Shown here: piece after piece, positions 20,881-30,605 of the stretch
Layout: the number at the start of each line of letters is the position of its first letter
Position numbering within the stretch: position 1 is the stretch's first letter
Origin: Pachyseris speciosa
Lineage: Eukaryota; Cnidaria; Anthozoa; Scleractinia; Pachyseridae
Reading direction: 5' to 3'
Length of the DNA stretch: 64,000 nt
NCBI GenBank assembly: GCA_016490735.1
Contig: JAEMWC010001017.1
Location: 95,001 to 159,000 of the forward strand
Program-made: the position numbers and the translations under genes
The notes under the pieces: model-generated
What the model saw: the letters and a program-made list of their open reading frames with translations, nothing else
The model's database searches: none
What the model was told of the DNA's origin: nothing

Positions 20881-23800
20881 ATGGGAGTTTTTAATTCTCT
20901 ACAAGATCAAGATAAAACAAAAACTGGTACTGGTGAAAGAGGCCCAGCTGGTCCAATTGGTTCCAAAGGTGAAAAAGGTGATAGAGGTGAAAGAGGTCCA
21001 AAAGGTGATAAAGGTGATAGAGGTCTATTTGGTTTCAAAGGTAATAAAGGTGAAACAGGTGATAGATTTAGATTAACACAAGATGGCAATTATGATATTG
21101 AAAATAAACGTTTGACAAATGTTGGTGATCCAGTAAATCATTATGATTCTACTAACTTGGGATATGTTAATGATGCTGTTTTATCAATTGAAGGAACACG
21201 TGTTAATCCATTCAAATTTCTTCTTGAAGATACATCAAAAACAACTATTCTTAGAAATGCGAATAATCTGCAATTGGAAGATTTTGACAAAAGCCCTTAC
21301 TCATTTAATAAAATAGCCTTGTCTTTTGTTATTCCTACTGCTGGTCTTACAACTGTTCTTCGTTTTGATCTGACACAATTGGAAGTTTCAAAGTACACTT
21401 TAGTTGTTGAGTTTTATACTGATGGTAGCCCAAATAATGCAACAGTCGATGACGACAATCTGTCATCAAATTTAATTGAAAGAAAGGATTCAATAAAAAG
21501 AGCATTTCCAAAGACTCATCTTGTTGATGGTTATCTTAAGAGAATATTCTTCCTTGAAAAAACAAGTCATGGTTCCACATCAATGGAGTTATTGTTGATT
21601 TCACCATATTTACAAAATAATAAAAAACATTATGTTATAGTTTATGGTGTTTATGGATTTTCTAATATCATTTTATCACATATTCACGATCCAGCTTTTG
21701 AAATAGAAGAAGGAAGAATTGTATTTGATCGTGAGCTTAAAATGAGTTTTCGTAGAATAGTCAATGTTGCATACCCTATATTACAACAAGACTGTGCAAA
21801 TAAAAAATACGTTGATGATGCTGCCATATATCTGACGAATAATAAAGCGAATATAGCATATGTTAATTCTAACTTTGTGAAAAAAGATGGAAGCGTTGCA
21901 ATGACTTCTGATTTGAATCTTGGAGGTAATAAATTGACTAATGTAGCAGCGCCAACAGCAAACAATGATACAGCCACAAAGGGATATGTTGATACTGAAA
22001 TTGCTGGAATTACTGGCATTGATGTTTCTCCATTTCTTAAAAAAGATGGAAGTGTTGCAATGACTGGTGATCTTGACATGAGCAACAATAAAATAACAAA
22101 TATACCATTCCCTAGCTTATCATCTCCAGTTAGTAGTTATGATGCGGTGAATTTTGGTTTTGTTGTACAAAATATACAAGATATCAGAGCAGACACATTA
22201 TTATTGAATGGAACAAATGCAATGACTGGTGATCTTGACATGGGTGACAATAAAATAACAAATGTTGGATCTCCAAACTCTGATAAAGATTCTGCCAACA
22301 AAAAGTATGTTGATGACCTTGTTTTTTCAGCATCAGGAGCTCAGCGCAACCCATTCGCTTTTCTGTTAAAAGACATATCCAAGTCTTCTGCAGTCAGTGG
22401 TGTGGAAAACCTTCAAATTGAGAATTTTGACAGATCACCTTATCACATAAACAAGTCGTCATTGTCTTTTTTCATCAAACGAAGAGGCAACTTTACATCC
22501 AAAATTCGTTTTAATGTTTCATCTTTGAGAAACAGTCAGTACACTTTTGTTGTTGAGTTTTACTCACCATCAGACCCACGCCAAGCTACAATTGGGCTCG
22601 ATCTTCGCACATTGAACATACGTGACGTCGGACAGCCATTTCAAAAACCTTTTCTCAAAACCCCGTATGTTGATGGTTATATGAAGAAGCTTTTCCGAAT
22701 CGAAAAAACTGGTGGCGGTCAAGCGTTAATTGAGGTTTTACTTTTTAGCACAGCTCCCGCGTCTAACACCAAAACACATATCATCGTTTATGGGGCCTAT
22801 GGCTATCATACCAATTTGTCTTACTTTCTCCATGACCCAGCTTATGAAATTGAAAACGGCCATGTTGCGTTTGGTAGTAATGTTGACATGAAATTAAACA
22901 AAATCTTCAACCTGCAGGATAACCCCTCAAACCCACAAGACGCTGTAAACAAAAGTTATGTGGACCAGAGGTTGCAAACCAAACTCGATACGGTTGCACA
23001 ACAAAATCTAAATATGAACAACAATGCCATTACTGATCTTGCTCCACCCGTCAACGCAGATGATGCGGCGACAAAACGTTATACTGACGAATATTTTCTC
23101 CGACGAGACGGTTCGACTGCAATGTATGGCGATTTGTCAATGAGTGGAAATAAAGTGACGAATTTAGCGGACGTGGTGAATGAAACTGATGCAGTGAACT
23201 TTAGAGTTTTAAATCGAGCTTCACAAACCATCAGAGCAAACACTTTATTATTGAATGGAACAAACGCGATGGCAGCGGATATGAAACTTGGAGGGCATAA
23301 AATCATTAACTTAAAAGAAGGAACAAATAAAACCGATGCCGTAAATTTAGATCAATTAGAAAAAAGTCATATTTCATCTGCTTCTCATCCAAAGAATGCT
23401 TTCAAATATTTGATGAATGATATCGATGAAATTAGCACTGAATATGGCTTGACAGTTAATGGATATGTCAATTTACCTCGTTCACCACATTTGATTTCAA
23501 AAAAGGTTATTGATATAGACTTGAATAAAGAAGCTAATCATATTTACAGAGCCAGAATTGGATTTAATATGTACACAATAAAAGATGGAAAATACACTTT
23601 CATTCTTGAATGGCTATTTCCTGATTATGAAGGAATGAGTCTTAGTAGTGTAACATTCAGTGCAACTGGTGGAATTACAATTCATAAAACTGTAGGGAGA
23701 AAATTTGACAACAGAAATGAAGATCATTCGAGATATTTATTATGGATTGAAAAACCATCAGCAAGTTCACCACCTGAATATTTATATTGTACGATTCATA

Positions 23801-24613
23801 TTAATGCTAACCCAACTTATCCAAATTAGTACAAAGTTCATTGTGTTGCATATGGTATTGATTTCGAAGCTGCAGACGTTCCATCAAGTGTTTACGACTT
23901 CTCTGAACCTTTCATAATCGTGAATGAAACAATACAATTACAAACTGATTTAGATTTGAATGGTTTTGATGTGAAAGAAAATGAAAATTGGTTGTTTGGT
24001 GGAGACAATGGTGAATTGACAATGCTAAATAATATTAATATGAACAGCTATTTAATAAAAGAGGCTAAACTTGGTGGTGATTTGAATCTGAATGGCTATA
24101 GAATTCATAATAATAGTTTGAATCTATTTCGTTCAAGCGATACAGGTGTAATTATGGAAACGGCTTTCGATTTGGGTGGATTTGCTCTTTACAGGCCGAA
24201 ATTAGGAGGTGATCTAGATTTGAATGGGAATGAATGGAATAATCGGTCAAATACAATATTTAAATTGCTCTGTCAAAGCCAAACAAGGACATAATAAGAA
24301 TGCTTTAAAGCCTGTATTGATAAATGGCTCTGATTTTTTAGTCATACATAACAATAACTTTCACATTAAGAATATGTATGTAATACAAGGAACAAAACCC
24401 GGAATATTCTACTTCAAGACAAAAGCTGAAGGTGGTAGGCCTTTGCCATTACCAGCAACAATTTTTGAATACAGACATTCTTCCATGAGTAGAAACATCA
24501 AAACGATCAACGTCAACAAATCATTATCGAGAGGCTATTTAATCATTGATTATTCACATCCCAATAGTGGAGAATTTGATACAGCATTCACACTTGAAGT
24601 AATTATGAATTAA
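20881..24613 (+). pseudogene. Collagen-stalk fibre protein 1, TAG and frameshift
   Basis: About 1,240 codons. Residues ~19-62 are Gly-X-Y collagen-like repeats (GPAGPIGSKGEKGDRGERGP). The rest alternates phage-tail-fibre-like modules (DGSVAMTGDLDM, NKITNV, DAxNKxYVD, about seven copies) with three copies of a ~150-residue beta-rich domain. These begin near residues 110, 490 and 838 (NPFKFLLED, NPFAFLLKD, NAFKYLMND) and recur to FxHDPAYEIE. TAG at 23827-23829 interrupts the third copy. The frame continues to 24294, and the last segment lies in another frame to 24613. It is inferred to be a trimeric vertex fibre for host attachment. The N-terminus MGVFNS is shared with fibre 2. GC content and codon use rise within ~22,330-23,080. 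Confidence 0.85.
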
Positions 24614-24629
24614 TCTAAAATAATATTAT
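24614..24629 (+). promoter_or_regulatory. TCTAAA box before fibre gene 2
   Basis: TCTAAA (24614-24619) directly follows the fibre-1 stop codon, then TAATATTAT and the ATG at 24630. Confidence 0.5.
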
Positions 24630-25682
24630 ATGGGAGTTTTTAATTCTCCACAAAATCAAGATAATACAAGAACTGGTGAAAGAGGCCCAAATGGTGAAAG
24701 AGGCCCAAAAGGTGATAGAGGTGATGTTGGTGCAATTGGTCCTAAAGGTGATAATGGAAATGGTTTTACATTAACACAAGATGGTCACTATGATCTTGGA
24801 AACAAACATTTGACTAATGTAAAAGCAGGCAATGATTCTGATCATGTTGTAATCAAATCACAAGTTTCAGATATTGTCAGAGATAGTTTTTTGGATTTGT
24901 GGGTTTCTGAATTCATCAGATTATACTCTAAATGAACTTATCAAATCGACAGAGCGAATAATAATTTTCTAGATATGAATGCAGACAGAAAAGTTGAAAC
25001 ATTGTACGATCTCTCGAATGAAGAAAATAATGCAACGCAACCGACTTTGAACATAAGACCCACTGTTTGTACCAAGGCTGAGAAACATAATGGACGTTAT
25101 TTTTTGAAGTTTGATGGATCACAGAGAATGATAAGTCAAATCAATTTAAATAATGATGTTGTTAATGTCTTCATTGTTTATAAATTAAATTCAAATACAG
25201 GTGGAAGTCCATGGAAAAATGGTCTTTTTGGTCATGATAATAGAGGTTATGATAAGTTTGTCAGCTATTACAATGGTTCAAATTTAGTTATAAGTGGTGT
25301 TGATCAATCAAATTGTGTATATTTTGGTTCAGCAGCATCTATACAAAGTTTCAGAAAAATAGCAGATTATTCAGTAAATGATTTGGGTCAAATAAACGTT
25401 TGGCACTGCTTGTCTGTTCACTGGGATAATTTATCTTCTCCAAAAACAAACACAAGTAAAATCTATTGGAATAAAAAACATATTGGAAGTTTTACAGCGG
25501 CTAACAGAAGTGGTAGTCGGCAAATGACTTTTGGTGATTTGGATCCTAGCTCCATCGCACCTCTTGACGGTAGTGTTATTTTTTTCTGTGTGTACTTGGA
25601 TTCTATATTAGACGAAAAAACAATTTCAGATCATCATCAAATTTTAATCCAACGATATAATATAAATGAACAAAATAATTAG
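24630..25682 (+). pseudogene. Collagen-stalk fibre protein 2 with lectin-like head, in-frame TGA
   Basis: Starts with the same MGVFNS...TGERGP anchor as fibre 1, then ~30 residues of Gly-X-Y repeats and a DGHYDLGNKHLTNV module. TGA at 24933-24935 (codon 102) interrupts it. The same frame then continues for about 250 codons as a beta-rich domain resembling concanavalin/LamG folds (YFLKFDGSQRM, VFIVYKLN, WHCLSVHWD, DGSVIFFCVYLDSIL). A receptor-binding head with glycan affinity is inferred from the fold-like pattern only. The gene overlaps the next start by 17 bases. Confidence 0.78.
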
Positions 25683-26085
25683 ATATGTGAGATGGTTTAC
25701 TCGGGATGCCGAACGGAAAAACCCTGGTGTTGACAAGAGGATTTTGAAATCAGCTTTGGTTTATCAGTTTCTATATCACAAACATTTTAACAAGTATGTT
25801 GAGGTGAGAGATATCCTTTTGGAGCATGAAGACATTGGATTAATTGGATATGGTGATGGTTGCCTGACACATTTGCTGGAGCATACTCTTGGATGGATTA
25901 ATGTGTTGCAAACACATGCAATATTACATGATGCTTTCGGTCGATTCTACGTCAAACATTTACTTGACAGAGGATATTCTTATGCTTTCCCCCGTTTCAT
26001 GACAACGGAATTTAACAAATTGTCACCTCTAAGTGGACAATTGTCTGGTTTGTGGTACTGTGTGTTGAACAGAATCGTTATATAA
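25666..26085 (+). CDS. Conserved-looking protein of unknown function
   Basis: 139 residues, intact. Basic N-terminus (MNKIIRYVRWFTRDAERK) and a mixed alpha/beta pattern with many aromatic and histidine residues (THLLEHTLGWINVLQTHAILHDAFGRFY). No signal peptide or family recognised. It overlaps the 3' end of fibre 2 and lacks a clear TCTAA box (AATCCAAC lies in the equivalent place). It may be translated from the fibre transcript. Confidence 0.55.
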   Translation: MNKIIRYVRWFTRDAERKNPGVDKRILKSALVYQFLYHKHFNKYVEVRDILLEHEDIGLIGYGDGCLTHLLEHTLGWINVLQTHAILHDAFGRFYVKHLLDRGYSYAFPRFMTTEFNKLSPLSGQLSGLWYCVLNRIVI

Positions 26086-26094
26086 GCATATTGT

Positions 26095-26580
26095 ATGAAA
26101 GAGCGAAAAAGCATATTCAGCTGGAACCACATTTCAGGTGAATTAACAGAAGATCAGGTAAATGAATTAAAAGCCTATTACCACACATATCACAGAAAGT
26201 GTTGGGCTCATAAACAGGCTGTTAAACGGTTCAAAAAATGGAAATTACTGGGGAATTCCTTGTCCATCATCTTTGCAACTGGGGGTCTCGCCACAAGTGT
26301 GGCAACAGGTGGTGTTAGTTTGGTAGCCATCAGTACAGCAGCACTTTTGATACAAGGGTGGATGAAGCATAAAAACCTAGATTTGAAAATCCAGAATTGC
26401 ACATATGCTTATCAAAGCTATCAACATCTACTCAATTCAATAAAAGACAAGTTGAGAAGTGGTGATTTTGATGCTTCAAGTATACAAATCTCAATGAAGA
26501 ATATCGATGATTATGTGACTGACAATAGTCCAATTATTGATAAGTACCTACTGAAATATGATGAAAAATTCACTGCTTGA
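26095..26580 (+). CDS. Predicted membrane protein, unknown
   Basis: 161 residues, intact. A charged helical N-terminus (~1-50) precedes one long hydrophobic glycine/alanine-rich segment (~53-88, LSIIFATGGLATSVATGG...ISTAALLI) that could span a membrane once or as a hairpin. A soluble helical C-terminus follows. No family recognised. It resembles small holin- or fusion-like membrane proteins only in gross architecture. Its stop overlaps the tail of the next gene by 11 bases. Confidence 0.6.
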   Translation: MKERKSIFSWNHISGELTEDQVNELKAYYHTYHRKCWAHKQAVKRFKKWKLLGNSLSIIFATGGLATSVATGGVSLVAISTAALLIQGWMKHKNLDLKIQNCTYAYQSYQHLLNSIKDKLRSGDFDASSIQISMKNIDDYVTDNSPIIDKYLLKYDEKFTA

Positions 26581-27133
26581 TAATACTAATAATCTTATCA
26601 AATCTCAACAATAGAATCTCAACCCAATATTGATCATAAAATCCAAGCGTCTTTTTTGATCTAGTAACTATTATTTTATCAAATGGAAGATCAAGCATTA
26701 AAAATATTTGCTTAAGCATAAATTTCGTACTTATCATCCTTTTACGATTCTTATTCACCAAAGGAAGGACAGTGTCTATCTCTTGGAATATTTTCAATAT
26801 TTTGCCTTTATCTTTTACAGAAATTTGAAGTCCATTCTTACGACATATACCATTTATCACATTTTCAATATGGTACTTCCGATGATATACAGATTTTCGC
26901 TTTATTTTATACATATTATTATGAAAGTCAACGTACTCTTTACAATAATCATAACCATGAACTGAACCACAATTTAGACAAACATTTTCACCATCATCGT
27001 TAAACATTTTCTGATTATCACAGCAAGGTGCTTTCACACTTTTAACAACTTTGACCAATAGCTGATCACAAAAATAACATGACAATTCTCCCATATTCTT
27101 TAATTCATTGTGGATTACTGAATTACAACTCAT
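26570..27133 (-). CDS. TFIIB/VLTF3-like zinc-ribbon transcription factor
   Basis: 187 residues, intact. Cysteine pairs CYFC (~19-22), CC (~37-38) and CLNCG (~52-56) form a zinc ribbon, followed by KRKSVYHRKYHIENVI. The Y-x-R-K-x-H-I pattern is typical of poxvirus late transcription factor 3-like (A2L) and TFIIB-type proteins. The C-terminal half is helical, possibly cyclin-like. It would direct transcription of element genes. It is the rightmost gene, on the minus strand, reading in from the terminus, and has no TCTAA box, which fits an early regulator acting on boxed late genes. The VLTF3 versus TFIIB choice is unsettled. Confidence 0.65.
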   Translation of the reverse strand: MSCNSVIHNELKNMGELSCYFCDQLLVKVVKSVKAPCCDNQKMFNDDGENVCLNCGSVHGYDYCKEYVDFHNNMYKIKRKSVYHRKYHIENVINGICRKNGLQISVKDKGKILKIFQEIDTVLPLVNKNRKRMISTKFMLKQIFLMLDLPFDKIIVTRSKKTLGFYDQYWVEILLLRFDKIISIIKQ

Positions 27134-27191
27134 TCTATAATATTATGTGATATTTTATTTTTATGTAACCATCGGATGGTTCCACGTGAGA

Positions 27192-27513
27192 AATAATAGC
27201 TATAGGCGATGACTCATTTCCTGTTTTTCCGAGAATGTCACGCTTGGTGATTTTTCCGAGAATGTCACGCATTATAATAAACTATAGATTCCATCAGATT
27301 GAAGTGTGCTGACCTTGGTTCCATCAGATTGAACAACTATATATTCCATCAAATTAAATAACTATATATTCCATCAAATTAAATAACTATATTTTCCATC
27401 AAATTAAATAACTATATATTCAATCAAATTAAATAACTATATATTCCAGAATACGAGATCATTTTGCTAAAACACCCCATTTTTGATCTGGTACCCCCAA
27501 ACACTATACTACT
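27192..27513. repeat. Right terminal inverted repeat
   Basis: Reverse complement of 7440-7750, ending ...ccaaacactatactact at 27513. It contains about four copies of the 25-bp internal unit with small substitutions (one attttcc, one attcaatc), and differs from the left end by a short indel near 27280-27300. Confidence 0.9.
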
Positions 27514-27519
27514 AACACT
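27514..27519. repeat. Right 6-bp target duplication of the Polinton
   Basis: AACACT, identical to 7434-7439. Confidence 0.93.
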
Positions 27520-28640
27520 TCGTACGGTGCGAACACTCTCCTGGCATCGTGTTCGATTTCATTCAAAAGACCAACAAGAGCCCGTAAATGGTGATGCGCA
27601 GAAATCTGCGCAGAACGTTTTTCCGCTCTGACGAGAGCTCTCCTTCTCTCGCCCTCGCCCCAACCTTCTCGCCAATCCCGCGAATCGCGCGGAATTAATC
27701 TTGCATGAGACACCAATAGAGAGCTTCCTCGCCGGCTTCATATAAGTCTTATATTTACCACTATATATCGCCCTTTAATGAACCTAGTCTGGTCTGTATG
27801 GATCACATCGCCCAGAATGCTATTATCTAGCGCAGTTTTTCAGCGGGCGGAACAATAAATTTGCACATCCAGAACTAATACCTTCTGTACTAATACCTTG
27901 AGGAAAAAAATTCGGGGGGGAGGGGAGGCACAATCCTGCACTGTAAGACACAAGCTTCATATCAAACTTAGTAAACTAGAAAGAAGAGAAATCCTGGCTA
28001 TTGGAATCGTTTTTCATATAAAAAAAAAACAACAACAAAATCAAATATTGAACGCGAGGATGTGACTTTGGTTGCCACTAAGTGCCAATTTACACAATGA
28101 CGACTGCAAATTTTAGCTAAGCCGTCAAAATTAATATCTTCCCTTCTATTAATGGGATAGAAATAAATTTCCCATGTAAAGAAAGCTTGACACATCTATT
28201 TTTCATTTTTTGAACTAGTGTTGGAATTCCTTTAGCAATAAAACAGAGATTCCGATTCGCAGAAGAACTAAACTTCTGTCCGTCAAAACGCCACACTCTC
28301 ATACCTTTACAACACCTCAAGAAGTGTTTCTTCTTTCAATCTTCCATTATACGACACAAGCTACATGTCAAAATAAACTAGAAAGAAAGGCAATTCTGGC
28401 TATTGGATTCGTTTTCCATATAACGAAAACACCAAGCGAAAATTTTGAACGCGAGGATGTCACTTTCGTTGCCACGAAGTGGCAATTTACACAATGACGA
28501 ATGCAAAATTTACCTAAGCCGTGAAGGTTAATATCTTCGCTTCCATTTATCGGATAAAAATATTTTTTTTCCATCTAGGGAAAGCTAAGAACATCTAGTT
28601 TTCAGTTTCCGAAATGGTGTTGGAATTCCTTTTCGACAAC
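27520..28640. other. Intergenic DNA with a ~200-bp diverged direct repeat
   Basis: No gene. 28048-28250 and 28447-28655 are diverged direct copies (both start ttgaacgcgaggatgt, both contain atttacacaatgacga and tgttggaattcctt). Part of the same sequence recurs near 32930-32980 beside a ribozyme-like motif, so these may be fragments of Penelope terminal repeats. A run of G at 27915-27925 is also present. Confidence 0.5.
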
Positions 28641-28644
28641 AAAA

Positions 28645-28760
28645 TAGTTTCAGAAGTTCCTTTGATGTATGGTATAGTCGCTGTAGTGACTGGTGTCGGT
28701 TTAGCGTTCGTAGCGTTCGGTTCTGTCCTGTAACTGTTGCGTCTAACAAAGTCGCGGTTG
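28645..28760 (-). repeat. Inverted fragment of the Penelope-like element
   Basis: Read on the minus strand, this matches ~31376-31485 of the RT gene downstream (RDFVRRN...YIKG appears in both). It lies head-on against the 5' end of the element. Inverted 5' tails are common in Penelope-like insertions. Confidence 0.65.
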
Positions 28761-28765
28761 AACCG

Positions 28766-29985
28766 TTGCCAACAGCTTCCCGGACTTCCAATCACTTGAC
28801 TCCGATGATTACTTCCACTCAGTCAGTCAATGTCACCACAAACAGTTCTTCTCAAGACTACACTCACCCGGACGATCGTGCTTCACTTAGTTATGATATG
28901 ACTCCTGGGTTCAAACCATTTACGATTTTACGTTCACTTGGACGACAGAGCGAACGACTTGCTAACGATTACATCAGTTACGCAAGGAACGTCAGACGAA
29001 TACGACAACAACTCTGGTTGAACCACCGCTGCAAAGATCATGGCCTTGTTCCGGCTGGACTTCGACTTAAGTCCCCGCTGAACACACAAGAAGCTATCCA
29101 GATCGTCAAAGCCACCTGCAGACGACTGATCCGAGCGCGGATTAACGACTGTCACAGAAGACTGAACCGTTACAACGACAAACTACAGGAACGATTTGAC
29201 CAACTAAAACAACTTGTACCGACTAACTTACTTGACGTTGTACGAAGCATTGCCGACCAACGAGCTAAGAAAACAACTGAACAATGCCGCACTAAGACAC
29301 AACTAATACTAACTCGACTACAACGTACTACAGGCAAAACAGGACACAAAACAGACGCCAACTGGGTCAGGAATATCTCTTCCCGTCCCTTAGACAAGAC
29401 TGAAACTCAGGTACTCTCTTACGGACTTAAGCACTCAGTGACGCCTAAACGTATACCGACCGAGGACATTGTATCTAGTGTTGAGGCGGCTCTGTGTCGT
29501 CAAAGAGAACTATCAGAACCGACCAAGGATAACATCACAAGTAGAATAGCTTCTACGATACAATCAGCCTCTCTCACAGACAATAACCTGACTAGAGACG
29601 AACGAAAAGCACTTAAACGAAAGAAAAACGACAATGACATTGTTATACTTCCCGCTGACAAAGGACGTGTTACTGTTGTTATGGACAAGAAAGACTATCA
29701 CGACAAAATGGACGCACTTGTTAACGAGAAACAGACTTACGAACTACTTAAACGAGACCCGACGCCAGCACTTCAACGAAAACTCAACGGCAAACTACTT
29801 TCACATAAGAAAGCTGACGTTATTGACATTCGACGCTACAACAGACTGAGGTGCCACGTGCCACAACCACCGAAACTTTACGGACTGCCCAAACTACACA
29901 AACCTAAAATACCTATGCGACCCATAGTCTCGTTCTGTGGTTCATCGACTTACCAACTGTTTAAATACCTGACTCGTTTTTTGTC
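28766..29985 (+). pseudogene. Penelope RT gene, 5' part
   Basis: About 405 codons. Arginine/lysine-rich N-terminal region (residues ~50-260), then DNDIVILPADKGRVTVVMDK (~295-315) and PKLYGLPKLHKPKIPMRPIVS (~370-390), the first conserved RT blocks of Penelope-like enzymes. The homology stops abruptly near 29985. The frame then runs into foreign sequence until a stop at 30133. The first codons overlap the left terminal repeat, so the annotated start is arbitrary. Confidence 0.8.
28788..28926 (+). repeat. Penelope terminal repeat, left copy
   Basis: About 140 bp matching 32129-32276 (ccaatcacttgact...tcaaaccatttacga). Relative to the right copy it lacks ~13 bases containing the GAAAC ribozyme core, so the left motif is dead. 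Confidence 0.75.
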
Positions 29986-30605
29986 GTTTTTCACCGTGAT
30001 ATCACTAAATGAGGCATACATGACGCAAAGGACAATACATGGAGTCTTACATGATATAATGACCTTCAAAAACAAGAAAGATGGCGACTCGACCCGTGAA
30101 AAATTGTTTACGACTTTACAACAAGTTTTCTGAAAGTTTTCTTTGCGCGGACCTCTCCTGACGGGCTTAGGCTAAATGCAAAGGAAACCAAAAAAACAGT
30201 TTTTATCATATTCCTCGGATTAAAAGGCTGTGATGGGTTTGAAGGTATACGATAGACATTTCCACTGGTATCCTTCGGATTCTCAGCTAACTTGGGCCTT
30301 AATCATTCGATGAAAGTCCTCGAAGGTGCATCTCCATACTGAAATGGCGAGATTGAGCTTGATTTTTAGCGGAAAAAAACAGAGCGATCCCATAACCTGG
30401 TGTTTATCTAAGGTAAGATCTTGAATATGATGTTTCTCGTCACCTCAATTTCGGTGGTACCCATTTAGAAATCGCTACAAACCAAACGCAAAAACAGACA
30501 AAGATCCACTCAAAGTCGTAAAAATCTTACAGTTCCGCCATATTTTAAAGATCACCACATGGCTCAAATGCGGCTTTAGCCTATTGAAGCCCCGGATGTG
30601 ACCGG
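29986..30605. other. ~620-bp insertion inside the RT gene
   Basis: The RT sequence breaks off near 29985 and resumes near 30606. The intervening DNA has no reading frame or recognised repeat family. No clear inverted ends or target duplication were found; short cg-rich matches at both edges are inconclusive. It may be a non-autonomous insertion or a rearrangement. Confidence 0.55.

Larger units (their letters stand above)
7440..27513. mobile_element. Polinton/Maverick (adintovirus-like) integrated element, 20,074 bp
   Basis: Bounded by ~310-320 bp inverted termini starting 5'-AG and by 6-bp AACACT duplications. It carries the diagnostic Polinton set: protein-primed family B DNA polymerase, retrovirus-like integrase, double-jelly-roll capsid protein, penton-like minor capsid, FtsK/A32-type packaging ATPase and adenain-type protease. 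It also carries a PLA2 protein typical of adintovirus-like Polintons, two collagen-like fibres and accessory genes. Genes left of ~19.95 kb are nearly all on the minus strand; those right of it are mainly plus. Roughly half the genes carry a single nonsense codon or small frameshift, so this copy is probably not autonomous, though its ends are intact. Confidence 0.96.

Noticed and set aside
7870..24935. Stop-codon reassignment or programmed readthrough in the Polinton
   Set aside because: All three stop codons appear in-frame yet also end other intact genes at proper positions, and frameshifts accompany them. Ordinary mutation is simpler.
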